This document shows, piece after piece, positions 1 through 11,450 of a DNA stretch of 64,000 nt (the stretch's first letter is position 1; every line of letters begins with the position of its first letter). A program made the position numbers and the translations under genes. The stretch spans positions 754,789 through 818,788 of the forward strand of contig MNCI01025357.1 in assembly GCA_015680685.1 (NCBI GenBank), written 5' to 3'. This DNA comes from Gnetum montanum (lineage: Eukaryota; Streptophyta; Gnetopsida; Gnetales; Gnetaceae). The notes under the pieces are model-generated. The model did no database searches, had not been told where the DNA came from, and was given only the letters and a program-made list of their open reading frames with translations.

Positions 1-60
1 AAGTTAGTGATAGATGTGTAGAGAGCATGTGGAACTACCATTGAATGAAAACAAAAATCC

Positions 61-79
61 CATGGCCCTCCTAGCGCCA
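61..79 (-). other. primer-binding site of off-window element Z
   Basis: Read on the minus strand this stretch is TGGCGCTAGGAGGGCC, a TGG-initiated site like the tRNA primer-binding sites of plant Ty3/gypsy elements. A related but mutated site (TGGTGCTAAAAGGAGG) lies at 12006-12024 in element T, so Z and T may use the same primer tRNA. The body of Z would lie left of position 60, outside the window. The tRNA identity is not assigned. Confidence 0.5.
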
Positions 80-1214
80 AAAAATTATAGCAACCAAAAA
101 TGTCTGTGGTTGAAATGGTCATGCTAAGAGGTCCGCCACCGTGGTGTAGTCCTAACCCTACCCCCATCTAAAGGGCCATCATTGGAGGGGAAAAACAAAG
201 GCAAAGCACCCAGGATGGTCTTGTCGATCAAACCAAGACTTATGAAGTGTTTGACAAATAGGTGCTAGGGGTTCACACAATGTTTTCAATGGTATTGAGG
301 CCAACTAAGCCAGAGCATAACAGGGTTTTCCAATGTAAAAATAATAGTGCAAACATGAAAATGCATGAAAAATAGAGAAACAATGCAAGTGCAATGGTAA
401 ATGCCAAAGAAAATGCTTAAAAATGCAAAGGATTTTGAGAAAGAAAGAATACTACTCCAAATGAGGGAGTGTAGCAATTGCAAAAGAGAGGTGGGGAGGT
501 ACATGATGTATAGATGACTATAATAGGTAGCGTAGTCACAATCTCTAGGGTGTCTAGACTGTGAAACTAACATCCATCGTGAAGTTTGAGCTTGCCAGGT
601 TGGCTGCTGTAATGTCCTATGAGCTATGATGTGTTGTGGTATCCAAAGGTGATGTCCCAAAGTTTTGCTAATGCGTTAAGTATGTTTGAGTGCAAGGGTA
701 CTAGTGCTAAAGTTCCAACCACTAAGATGAAATTTCCAACCAACTGTTTCAAAATGCCAACCCCTAAAATGTGAAATGCAATGGTATTTATAAGGTTAGG
801 GTTGACATGAAGTGCAGATTGGGTGCCACATGGCAAATGGGGTAATTGAGGCTATGTTGACACCAACTACACTCCCACTGGAGCAAAAATGGTGCTATGT
901 TCTGCTCTACTTCAATGGACCCCAAGAGACTGCCAAAGCATGACTACACTACCAAGATTGCATGTGCCAAAGCTAAAGAGATAGCAATGTACCTACAAAC
1001 AATGCAAAATAGTGCAATTTGGAGGCTATGCTCAAGGACTATGCTCTCTTGTCTTTCAAGTGGGATTGAGTGTAGGGACAATCTTGGGGCAAATGGGGGG
1101 TGTAAAAGAAATGAAAATTGTTGATCTTGCTTACCAAAGAAGTGCTGGAGTTAAGATGGAGGCTTGTGCTAAGCTCTGGAAGCTTTTGAGGTTGTTCTAC
1201 ATGGCTAGGTTAGC

Positions 1215-1706
1215 TATGCTCTGGAGCATAATCCAATGATTTGGCAAATTTTGCAAAAAATAGGGTCTAGTGTTGGCTACACTAACTACGCTCTAAAGCA
1301 TAACAAAAAGAGTGAAAGTGTAGCACAATCCTTAGAAAAAATTAGCAAAACTTGTAATCTTCATCCAGGCTATGTTGACTACAAAAAATTGGCAAAACTT
1401 GTAATCTTCATCCAGGCTATGTGGACTGCACTTTAGAGCATAGTAGGAAGGGTAGCTTCAGGAGTTAGAAAATCTACCAAAATGCTTCTTTTCATACTAA
1501 GCTAGCTTGATAGCTTTTGCCTTGACACCTAAGCAAAACTGATCACTAAAGTGCATACTACACTAGCTATGCTCTGGAGCATAGCAAGGAGAATGAGAGT
1601 GTAGCACAACACTTGGAAAAATTTTCCAACTGTTGTCAACACTTGGAAAATTTTACAAATTTAGTTTTGTGCTACATGCTACACTAACTACACTCTAGAG
1701 CATAGT
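1215..1706. repeat. dispersed near-palindromes CTATGCTC(TG)GAGCATAG
   Basis: Near-palindromes with 8 to 9 bp arms around a 2-bp centre occur at about 1215-1230 and 1566-1585, with decayed copies near 1289, 1425 and 1689. The 1566-1585 copy has perfect 9-bp arms. Each is flanked by similar sequence (a CTACACTA lead-in, then AGTGTAGCACAA and ACTTGGAAA), so they are diverged copies of one repeat unit inside the putative Z LTR. Confidence 0.6.
1341..1433. repeat. 47-bp direct tandem duplication
   Basis: Two adjacent, nearly identical copies (about 1341-1387 and 1388-1433) contain CTTGTAATCTTCATCCAGGC. They differ by a few substitutions. This is a local duplication inside the putative Z LTR with no coding content. 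Confidence 0.75.
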
Positions 1707-1813
1707 CCTTGTAGTGGGAGCATGGGCCAAACACTTGGAAACAATTTACCTTATGTTGAAACTTAGACAAATTTGTCGTTGATGTGCTATTGCCCAAATT
1801 TGATGGTGTTTCA

Positions 1814-1890
1814 AGTGTATATATCCTATCATTTCTCCTATGAGTTTTCTCATCACACAATGCATTATTGGTCCTATGTGAAGAAGACAT
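1814..1890 (-). pseudogene. gag start of element A, truncated
   Basis: The ATG at 1890 (minus strand) opens a peptide starting MSSSHRTNNA and reaching ..RRNDRIY. It aligns with the gag starts of element H (59421, MSLSQGSDNAPYNE..) and element FG (60433, MSSSHRS). Similarity stops abruptly at about 1814 and the frame then runs into the unrelated Z sequence. I infer that Z inserted into the first 30 codons of A's gag. The rest of A is off-window. Confidence 0.6.
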
Positions 1891-2001
1891 GGTTTTGTTT
1901 AACAATGTCTGTGACTTAAAATATTAATGTTTTTTAAGAGATAGATTGTTAATACCTTTACAACAATTGTGTATAATATAACTAATCTAGATAACTAACA
2001 C

Positions 2002-3010
2002 CATCCTCAACAACGATGCCAATGATGAGCGGTAAGGTATCCATACACTCAACCATATAAATCACAAGTGTTCACGCATGATCCACTTAAATTCTGTAGA
2101 TGGGACTAGCTATGGCATCTTGATCACTATGCCTTGATTGCAACTTGCTATCTTCCCACTTGGATTAGTGGTAGCTTGGTCACATATGGTTTAGTTTAGA
2201 GTGAGGCATATGATTTTTATTATTTTATATTTTATTATTCTACGATTAACAGTAGGTTGAAACTAAATTTATAATCAATTCAACTAATCGAATTGTTAAT
2301 TAATAATTAACTACCCTAACATAAGTATCCAGTCCGACTTCCCATGCACATCCTGAACACATATAACGTTGTTGCATTACCAAACATTAAGCATTGCTAA
2401 AATTACTAAGAGTCATACACATGCTTGAAGTAATCGTATTTATGTTCTTAATTAATTAACATGCATGAAAATGTAAATATTAACTAAGTACATGAAAAGT
2501 AAATTGCATGGAAAGTAAATCTAATTTAAGTCAAAGTGCTGCAATGAGTAAGAATCAATCTCAATCTTATTGCTATTCATGAAATATGTCTAGGTACATT
2601 GCTAGTTGAATAAGACTTTGTACAATTGACTCAGATCCACTATGTGGGCACTCACTAAATATTCTCTAAGATTATGGAAAAAAACTACAAGAATTTGGCT
2701 ACTCTATTAACAAAACTATGAAAAATCTCTTGAAACTATTACCCAAACCATGTGCCCTAAGCACTATATATAGAGGTTGGTTCATATGCCCAGACATCAG
2801 ATATCCAACATCATGTTCTAGGCTCCAATGTTGAGGCTTTGATGTTGGATACCCAAAATTGGGGCCTTGTTATTGGAGCCCTATTATCGGAGTCCTATTG
2901 TCGAAGCCAGGATATAAGAGCCTTGTTATCGAAGCCCTATTATTAGAGCCTTGTTATCAGAGCCAACCAAAAAGTTGAATTTTTATTAGATAACCCAACC
3001 AACTAATGAT
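2002..3010 (-). mobile_element. Athila-like element A: primer site and 5' LTR
   Basis: On the minus strand the LTR ends ..CGCTCATCA near 2023. It is followed at once by a primer site TTGGCATCGTTGTTGAGG (2002-2021), which resembles the TGGCGCCGTTGCCGGGGA type common in Athila elements. The LTR body matches the other LTRs of this window: the start motif, the central TTTTATGTTT region, a TATATATAG TATA box near 2766 (minus strand), then the GATATC-type array. The outer end is unclear because the last ~100 bp has become a 14-bp tandem array; the boundary near 3010 is estimated. Internal sequence lies to the left and is lost or off-window. Confidence 0.8.
2867..2964. repeat. 14-bp tandem array, 7 copies, in LTR A
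   Basis: Seven exactly phased 14-bp units run from 2867 to 2964, from TTGTTATTGGAGCC to TTGTTATCAGAGCC. They occupy the U3 position where the other LTRs carry GATATC-type repeats, which are also spaced by 14 bp. This copy looks like a homogenised or expanded version of the family's promoter array. Confidence 0.9.
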
Positions 3011-3014
3011 TTAT

Positions 3015-3315
3015 CACAAGGCAAGGCTACCATTTCAATGTATTTCATTGGAAATTATGAAATACATACCCATTGATCAAACACGAATAGTTCATCAAAA
3101 TTTATTGAAATCACGAATCATAGACATCCATGGAATTAGACCAAGCCATGTGTTTGATGACAAGACAAAACATTTCTCTCAATTTTATATAATTAATACT
3201 ATTGATGAATAAATGCCTATTGGTAAAGATAGTAGACTAATAGGACTTTTTAATTTTTAGGGTATTCTAATGTATCTAAACATGGCCCCATGCCTAGCAT
3301 GGGTGAGGTTGACAT
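3015..3315 (+). repeat. diverged copy of sequence upstream of the ABCB gene
   Basis: About 300 bp here match 32868-33150 in the same orientation at roughly 80 percent by eye, with small indels. Both contain TTCAATGTATTTCATTGGAA and end in GCCTAGCATGG..AGGTTGACAT. Outside these limits the two loci are unrelated. It is either a short dispersed repeat or a duplicated piece of gene-flanking DNA. No protein is encoded. Confidence 0.85.
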
Positions 3316-3787
3316 TAACACTTAGCCTCCAAACATAATTGCATGCAAGTGCAAGGAGAAACAACACCATAGAAATTTCAAAATGATGCAACAAATAGAG
3401 AATTAAAAACATCATAAACCCAGATAAATCAAAACTTGAAAGCAAACTATACTAATATAAACATGATTAAAACAACCATATAATCAAAAGAGACCTAGAC
3501 GTGGGCCATCCAAACCACACTATCTTATTTAATCAAAATCTAAATATATAATTTTATTATTTTAACTACATAGATCTATATATATGATTAAATGTATATA
3601 AATAATTAAGATCTCATTCTCAATCTTCTCACAAGGTAAAAGTAAAAAGTATGCAAACTACTTTGAGCATGAGACTTTTACAAAACTTAATGAGGAGGAT
3701 AAGCTCAAGTTAGATCATAGTAAGCCACAACTTTTGGATTTTTCTTTATTTTTTTTTTGAAAGGGAATTGGTGAAAATGGATAATTT

Positions 3788-3829
<42 letters not shown>

Positions 3830-4690
3830 NTTGGGAAATAGATCCATAAGGGGGAAATGGAGGTTAGGGTGAGAATTGTTGTCGAACCCCATCCAACTCA
3901 AGAACTAATTACACTACCAATGAACATGGTCCTCATTTATTTTTATTTATTTATTTATTTATTTTTGAGGAAACTTTGCTCATGGTATACTTCATTCTTG
4001 AGGTAGGAATTCCGACATGAGCCTGGTCGATTAGTGGCACTGCTAAAGAACATGGCCTTTTTGGAAACTTTGCCCATGGTGCAGTTCAACCCTCGTGTAT
4101 GTCCCTTTTATTACAATGTAATTGCATCATAGTAGGTCTTTTTGGTGGCTAAGGGTTCTTAAGTGGAAATGAACACACTTCATCATGTTGCTCATAGGAT
4201 AGCCATGGATCATCACACCTGAGGGCTAGAGCTTATGAGAGGGGAGAATAGAGTTTTCCAAGGTCACCTAGTGATTATGATTAACCATTCTCCAACATCA
4301 CATGTCCTACACTCACATGATCATGATGATTACATGATAAGTTAGTAAAAATACCATGCTTCATAATCCAATATAATAAATAAACTAAAACATTGGAATC
4401 TATTGGGAAGAATCATATCATTATTAAGATATATAATACAAAGTAGACTTTATATAACATTATTAAAATATAACATTATAGTAATAGTACATATTATATT
4501 ATACTTACATTATTTTCAAATGGTGTTAAGATGACCCAATGTCTAGTAACTCAAATGACCATTATAATTATTAAAATCATATGAAAGAAAAAAATCAAAT
4601 CAATATGCTAAAAAAGAAATGATGAAAATGCAAAGAAGATATGCAAATGCAACTATATACAAATGAAATGCAAAGAAAAGGATAAGAAAA
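3316..4690. other. non-coding stretch with microsatellites
   Basis: No gene is visible. The stretch includes a (CT)n run at about 3788-3830 that ends in a single N, and a (TTTA)n run at about 3938-3965. It lies downstream of the integrase of element T, where T's 3' LTR should be, but I could not find sequence matching T's other LTR at 12031-12854, so T's 3' end is undefined. Confidence 0.5.
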
Positions 4691-4719
4691 CATGCAACTA
4701 AGAATCTACCAGGTGTCCA

Positions 4720-5890
4720 GGTGGGGCACCTAAGTAGAAATGCTTCAAATGAAATGTATTAAAATTCCTATGTAACCTATGTCCTTGCAAATCAGCAATT
4801 TTGTTCACATTGGAGGCAATGATGTCTACAATTTGGAATGGACTTGACCACATAGGGGAAAACTTTGTTTGAGGGCCAGTCTAACCAAATGCTTTATCTC
4901 TCTTAAGGACAAGGCCACCTACTTGAAAAATTTTAGCTGCATATTTCTTATCAAACCATCTCTTGATATTTGTTGATGACTACACATATTTTCAATCGCT
5001 TTAACCCTTTTAAGCTCTAGATTCCAAATGTCATATGTTCATGATATTAGATGCTCATCGGTTGGTAAGTAGTCTAAGAAGAACTGATATGTAGGAATCT
5101 GTAAATTTATTGGTAATATGGGTTCTTGTCTGGACACTAAATCATATGGTGTAGTCTTGATCAATTCTTTGTAACAAACCCTATTGGCCCAAACTACCCA
5201 TTTTAGTTGTTCAAGCCAAGTTCATAGGTTTTGGGCTATCATTTTATTAATTCCATCTAATATAATTTTGTTGGAAGATTCAGCCAAACTATTACCCTAT
5301 GGATAATATTTAGTTACTACATTGATAATGATGTTATGGTCTCTAGACCAATTTGTAAACTCTATGGAGATGAAGGCAGGCCCATTGTCGAGTATTAAAG
5401 CATAAGGATATCCATACCTAGAGATTGTACTATTTTCTAAGAAGCGAATGGCCTCATGAGATGATGCGATTTTAGTTGCTTTCACTTCTAACCAATATGT
5501 GCAATAATTAGTGGCTATCAAAATAAATTTATGTAGGGCAGTAGACAAAGGATTGATCACTTCAATAAAATCTAAAGCCAATTGGGCAAATGATCTTGTT
5601 TTTATTATAGGTTGTAAAGGGGCCGAACTCCTGGGATCTTTACCTTTAAATATTTGATTTTAGACACAAGTTCTAACTAAGTTGTGAGCATCATTAATCA
5701 TAGTAGGCCAATAATAACCAGCTCTCAAAATTTTATGAACTAACAAGTGGTATCCTATATGTCCTTCATCGTGAAGCTATTTTAAAGTGTTGTTAATCCT
5801 TTTCTTGGTCCAAGCACTTAAGGTATATCTCTTGGAAGTTCTTTCTAAACAGTTCACCACTTATTAGAGTGAATTTAGAACATTTTGATA
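4720..5890 (-). pseudogene. integrase of element T
   Basis: The zinc-binding part (..GYHLLVHKILRAGYYWP.., about 5690-5790) is followed by a DDE core. The first Asp lies in ALDFIEVINP (near 5570), the second in LILDNGPAFISIEFTNW (near 5380), and the Glu in AESSNK (near 5270). These are the Ty3/gypsy integrase landmarks. The C-terminal part continues to about 4720 with frameshifts and stops. Its role was to insert the DNA copy of the element. It is no longer a continuous frame. Confidence 0.8.
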
Positions 5891-6089
5891 TTAAGAGCTT
5901 TCATATCTAGGTAAATCTGAGGGACAATGATGGAAGGTTAAATAAAATTTGATATCCCCATACCATGGATCATACAATAGATTGGGAGAAAATGGGATAT
6001 TATTTTCCTTATTGATGGATAATACATGAAGAGGAATTGGTTCTTTATCTTTCGGTGCATTAGAACTTTCCAAAGTTGAAGCTTTAGCA

Positions 6090-7647
6090 CTTAATTTGGC
6101 AAGACCAATCCCTCTAACTATCTTTCCTACCTTCCATTGAATATCCTATTTTTGGAGTTTCATAACCCATTTAGCACATTTTTCACTAGGGTCTTGTAAT
6201 TTAGCTAAAGTAATGATGGCTAGGTCAAGGACAATGACAAAGACTTTTGCATTTAACAAGTAGTAGCAAAATTTCTTCAACGCTTTTATTACAGCATACA
6301 ATTGATTCTCTATGGGTGACTATCTTAATTCTACATCCTTTAAAGGTGTATACATGAAAGCTATGGGTCTTTCACCTTGATTGTTGATGTCTTGGATCAA
6401 GATAGTAGGGGCGGTAACATCGCTAGAAAAGGCATATAAGTAGAAATCATTATCATACCAAGGAGAAGCTAGGATATGGGCATCTATAATGGCTTCCTTA
6501 ATAGCAAGGAAAGCATTCTTTCTGTTGTCAGTCTAGTTCATGTTACTATCTTTCTTAAGAATATCATTTAATGGTCTAACTAATTTAGCATAAATAGGGA
6601 TAAATTTTCTAACAAAGTTAATCTTTTAAAAGATAGCCATTAGATCAATCTTGGATAAAGGGTAAGGTACTTCTAAAATTGCATTTACCCACTCGAGATC
6701 AATTGTAATCCCTTCATTAGTCACTATATGACCCAGAGATTTACCACTCTAAACATGGAAGATAAGTTTCTCTACATTCAAGGTGATGCCAAATCGTCTA
6801 CATCTCATAAAAACATTTCTAAGGTCTCTAACATGCATACTTCAATCTTTGGAGAAGAAAATTAAGTCATCTAGGTAGATGATAATGCACTTTCTAATTA
6901 ACCCCTAAAAGTCTTATTCGTAGCTCTTTGAAAGGTAGAGCTACTGTTTATGAGGCCAAAGGGCATTTTAGCGAATTGAAAGGTTCCCCATTTTTTTGTA
7001 AAAGTTGTCTTGTATTGGTCTTTCTTATTTACTAAAATTTGATTATATCCTGAATACCTATCCAAAAAGGAATACATTCATGCACTGTCCATGATTTGCA
7101 ATAGCTCCTCCATAAGAGGAAATGGATAATTATCCTTGATGTAAGAAGTATTAACGTTATGAAAATCAATACATAACCTTAACTCCCCAATTCATTTCCT
7201 AATGGGCACTAAGTTTGAGATCCAACTAGAGTGTCTTACAAGGTAAATTATTTTCGATTCTAGGAGTTTGTTGATTTCTACTTTCATAAGGATCTTAATC
7301 TTTGGATTCATGGGTCTGAGCTTTTGCTTGAATGGCTTTGTTTCTAGCCTAAGGGGAATAGTATGTGTCATTACTAATGGATTAAAAGCTCTATGGTCTT
7401 CGTAATTCCAAGCTAGAACATCATTAAATTCATGTTGTAAGTCAACTAGGCTTTGTATTTCATCTGGGTGTAAACAAGCTCTTATCTTGACAAGGTATTG
7501 GTTTCCTCTCTTTTGAATCTGAATTATTTCAGTTTGAGCTAATGTTTGCCAATTACTATTTTTAGATAAGTTTATGATCTTGGTGTGTAGGTCATCAAAT
7601 AAGGCTTCCCTAATTCTGATTTCAGGAGATATCTTATTTAAGAACAC
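6090..7647 (-). pseudogene. reverse transcriptase and RNase H of element T
   Basis: The longest open piece (7647-7192) holds the connection region and the start of the RT (..INKLLESKIIYLVRHSSWI). Further on come RLCIDF, SGYNQILV, MPFGLINSSSTFQRA (near 6940) and the catalytic YLDD (near 6870). The RT-linked RNase H follows, with GERPIAFMYTPLKD near 6350 and ALKKFCYYLLNAK near 6260. Stops and frameshifts occur throughout. The MPFGLIN and YLDD spellings are those of Tat-type relatives, not the FMDD of the Athila copies elsewhere here. Confidence 0.85.
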
Positions 7648-7714
7648 AACATCCTTGGATATATCTCCTTGATCACTAAGTCCTCCTTTAGAAAATAGAA
7701 ATTTACAAACATGG

Positions 7715-8578
7715 TGATGAGGGGTGAGGTACCGCTATGTCCAACCATACGAATATGAGCATTCATGCATGATCTCGTCAAATTCCAAGGATTAAGTGCT
7801 TATGCGCTTACACAAAACAAGGATGGGTTATGTGATTGTTGTCTTTCCAAGCTTACTTATAAGACACAATTGTATGGTTACGTAAACTTGAGGTATATGA
7901 TTTTTATTCTTTTTTATGTTTTATGTTCCTGGTGCTTAAAATGGAGAAAGGAAATAATTGAGTAACTAATTTGATTTAACTAATCAACTATGCTCTAACT
8001 AGTCCTAACACCAGCATCTGTTCCCACTTGTCAGATACATCATGAACCAGTGTAACACTACTAGGATTACCAAATGCTAGTCATTACTGGGTTACCAAGT
8101 GTTCCACATATTCTTGAAGTGGTCGTACTAAGTGTGCTAATTCATTGATAATTAACAATTCAATAAAAATAACTTTAATTAACTAATGAGAGTAGCACAT
8201 GATAGTAAATAACACTTAAATGAAATAATTAAGCTATTCTAAATGTTGCAAGGTTTATCACAAAGTTCGTCTTTATTTCCGAACACAAGGTATGCTCAAG
8301 TACACAATGCTCAAATAAAGATCCATTCACTTTATGACTCCTACTGTGAACACTCAGAAATAATTCTAACTTTGGGAAGGAAAAATTGCAAGAGTTTGAC
8401 TAAGGGGCTAAGAAACTAACTACAAAATCAAGTCCCCTCATCTCTTATTTATAGGTGACAAGACAAGTTTCGATATCACATTCCCAATATTGCTTTGGCA
8501 TCTTCAATATCGTGTATCCAATATCGAGGGTCCGATATCAGGGATCTGATATCGGGGGTCTGATATCATGACTCATCA
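7715..8578 (-). mobile_element. solo LTR (Athila-like), target duplication CATGG
   Basis: This is an 864-bp LTR with ends TGATGA..CTCATCA (plus-strand view), flanked on both sides by CATGG (7710-7714 and 8579-8583). No primer site or polypurine tract adjoins it, so the internal region was lost by LTR-LTR recombination. It belongs to the same subfamily as element P. Minus-strand order is GATATC array (8570 to 8471), TATA box (CTATAAATAAG near 8450), then R/U5-like sequence. It interrupts element T between the extra RNase H and RT. Confidence 0.95.
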
Positions 8579-8633
8579 CATGGTGATCATCATCAAAAAC
8601 TTGGAAAGAAAAGACATTATCAGAGATAGAACA

Positions 8634-9494
8634 TCAATTCACCTTTTTGATAATAATTTTTGAATCCCAAGCATTATGCTTAAAAAGGACATCCAAAGTG
8701 GTGGCCATTTGGGCTAGTGCATTGGGAATGTAATTTTCTTTCATAGGCACATGTTCAATGGTTACGCATTTGAATTCTTTAAAAAGCTTAAGAATGTAAT
8801 CTTTGTATGTTTTCATGGTGACATCTTTATCGTCAAAGATACCATTAGCTTAGTTCACTATTAGTTGGAAGTCATTATAGATTTTAAGTTTGGAAAAATT
8901 CTAGTATTTAGCTAGCTTAGTCCCATGCATAAGTGCTTCATACTCAACCATGTTATTAGTCCTAGGTTGAGTGAAATTGATAGCTTTAAGAACAAGAGCT
9001 TTGCCAAGAGGTATAAGCATTATTCTTGCTCCACATCCTTTCTTAGAAGAAGCACCATCTACTCCTAGTATCCAAGTATTCAAGTTAGTGAAATGTGAAA
9101 AATTAGCCCTTTGATCGAGATAATAGTGATCATCATCAAATTTTGGTCCATCTTCTGATATTTGATTAGTTAGAATCTCACTTATGTCCTTATCATTTCC
9201 TAATGGTGGTGGGTCACTAAAAAGAAAGGTTATTCCATCATGTTGGTGGTATGGCAAAGTATCTTCATACACCTTCTCATACTTCCTAAAAGCTTGATAA
9301 TATTGAGTAGAATATGTGTACAAAAAAGGGTTTATGCCTAGAGCCTCATTTATATCATTATTCAACAAATATTCACCGAGTCCTAGCTCAACCACTCTGA
9401 CAAAGTGATTGTTTTTTTGATTTTCTAGAGATCTATTTTGTTGATCAAAAGTCGTTACCATTTGCTTATAAAAGGGTTCCCTAGGTATAATCAT
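8634..9494 (-). pseudogene. extra RNase H domain of element T, upstream of RT
   Basis: After a ~140-residue linker, the frame reads GVDGASSKKGCGARI (near 9070), a typical RNase H first strand with the catalytic Asp. NNMVEYEALMHGTKLA follows (near 8930), with the catalytic Glu. A stop precedes KLKIYNDFQLIV (second Asp) and the end EHVPMKENYIPNALAQMA (near 8710). This is the archaeal-like or plant-like RNase H family carried as a second RNase H by Tat elements. Here it lies between protease and RT, whereas the RT-linked RNase H is still present downstream. Two stops break it. Confidence 0.85.
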
Positions 9495-9646
9495 ATACTC
9501 AAATTTTCCTTAAGGATCAACAATTTCAAGAAATCCAACCTAAAGAAGCCCCCAAACTTGGCTCCAAAAGTCCTAGATAAGAGCACACCACAAGTGGCTG
9601 ACATGTCAACTACTAGGATATCCGTATAACATGTAAATGTAGGGTA

Positions 9647-10036
9647 TTATTTAAGTTGTATCTTTACACCTTTTAATAACCCTCCTATAGGTACATTAGA
9701 TCCATCAAGTTGAATCACATTTTTCATTTGTTGTATCATTTGTGCTCCTAAAGCCTTACATACATCAAAAGGCATGACACTAATAGTTGCTCCAGAATCC
9801 ATTAAATAGTTGTGGACATTCTTTCCTAAAATAATCAAAGTGGTTAGGAAAGGGAGCTTGTCCTTCTTGCTTGACATGGAATTGTTCATGCTTTGTATTG
9901 ATAGTGTATCAAGACTTTCCACAAAATGAACTTGCCTTTTAGGGATTGGGGATTTTTCTCTTTGGGCTTCAAGTATATGAACTATATCACGAATCACCTC
10001 TTTTATTTTGTTAAAGTGTAGGAGTTCATGCATCAA
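9647..10036 (-). pseudogene. aspartic protease of element T
   Basis: The frame carries the retroviral-type aspartic protease motif LMDSGATISVMPFDVCKALG, with the DSG active site, followed by the usual IQLDGSNVPIGGLLKGV flap-side segment. It would have processed the Gag-Pol polyprotein. It follows the gag region on the minus strand and precedes the extra RNase H by about 150 bp, which contains stops. Confidence 0.85.
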
Positions 10037-10039
10037 AAT

Positions 10040-11450
10040 GTTGGCTTTAACTCTTTTTAGATCCTCAACTCTATCATAATTCCTAAGTTCATCTTTGGCT
10101 TCTTGTTGAGGTGGGGCTCTTCTAAGTATGGAAGGGAGGTTTGATCATTCTGGGGTGATTACTTGGGATGCCTCGAATTGGTTGTTTGCATTGTTTTGAC
10201 TAGGAACTCTTCTGTTTAGGGGTGTGTAGGAATTGTTCCTAGTTTGTTGCTATGTGCTGTTCACAATGTTACTAAGTCTATGATAGTGAGTGTTATGTGG
10301 GTTAGGGTCACCTACCATAACTTGTTCTAATGAGGAAACCTCTTCATTTTCTATTTCATGAGGTACATCAAGGACCATAATAAGGGTTTTTCCATTTTGT
10401 TGCCTTTGGATATTATCACCATATAATGCCAAGAATTGAGGACAAGTCTTCTTAGAATGTTGCCTTGTGTTATGAAGATGACAATAATCATCATTAATTG
10501 ATGCACTTGGCTTTTTCAGTTGTATAAGACCTTTGTTATTATTTCACTTTAGCTCAACCACTTCATTGGAAAGTTTCTATAGTGAGGTTAGTATCTGGGT
10601 CATCTAGTTCTGGGTTTGAGTTGGGGTTTCAATAGAATTTGATATCTCATTTGGTTTTATGATGGATTGGATCAAGGCTTTTGATTAGTCATCATTCAAA
10701 CCAGTGTTGGATGGTAGGATTGAAGAGGACGTGGGGCTTTGAGAGTAATTGCTTGAAGGTTAAGATGGTTGAAAGGGGGAAAGCATCTAAGGCATAGCAT
10801 TATCAATACTCATCATCCCAAATTGGGTTTGGATGCTATTCATAAGGGTTATTTGTTCTAACTCAACAACTTTAGCCATTGCTCCCTATATTTCTGTTAT
10901 ATTGGGATTAGATTTGATGGCATAAGCAAAGGATGGGTCGATGGTAGAGAGATAGAAGCTGAGGATACCATCAGGTTGTTGACACATCTCACTTGGCACA
11001 TAGGCAAGCTGATGAAGGAATCTAAGGTTGTAATGTCTAAAAGTTTCCCTAGGTAGCTTTCTTAAGATAGTAAAGTTTCTTGATGCAATGGCAAGAGTTG
11101 TGAATTTTTCAAACTAAATAAAAAATTATTTTAAAATTTTTTCCATGAGTTAATGCAGTCATTGAGAAGTGTCAAGAACCATTTGGTTGCTTTAGTCCTT
11201 AACGTTATCACAAACACCCTACATGCCACATCATTTTGTACAATGTAGTGGATTCCTAGTAAGGTTTCGAAACACTATATGTGTTGGCAGACATCACTCG
11301 TAGGGGTTATGGGATCAAAGAACAAGTTTATGTTCTAGAGAGATTTCAGGATGTTATGGTAGTTAGTAATGTTAAAGGGATTGCTCACCAAGGGAGTCAG
11401 GGGTTGATGGGCTACCATTCTAGTCCGAGTTCTCCTAGAAATAGAACTTG
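10040..11450 (-). pseudogene. gag region of element T
   Basis: Fragments in several frames read as a plant retrotransposon Gag. The C-terminal capsid piece is FRHYNLRFLHQLAYVPSE (near 11030), followed by a linker and a Cys/His knuckle-like DYCHLHNTRQHSKKTCPQF (near 10490). Many stops. The start was not located; the leader upstream (about 11460-12005) is A-rich and shows nothing coding. Confidence 0.65.

Larger units (their letters stand above)
80..1813 (-). mobile_element. probable 5' LTR of element Z
   Basis: This block lies between a primer-binding-site-like sequence and the point where the gag start of element A breaks off. Its right end reads TG on the minus strand (complement of ...TTTCA at 1813), as expected for an LTR terminus. 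It holds no credible protein. It carries several near-palindromes built on CTATGCTC..GAGCATAG and a 47-bp tandem duplication. The left end is probably the TG at about 101. The second LTR is off-window, so identity and target duplication cannot be checked. It could instead be another repeat that replaced the gag sequence. Confidence 0.4.

Noticed and set aside
3788-3830. (CT)n run as a polypurine tract of element T
   Set aside because: It is a plain dinucleotide microsatellite, not followed by an LTR start that matches T's other LTR.
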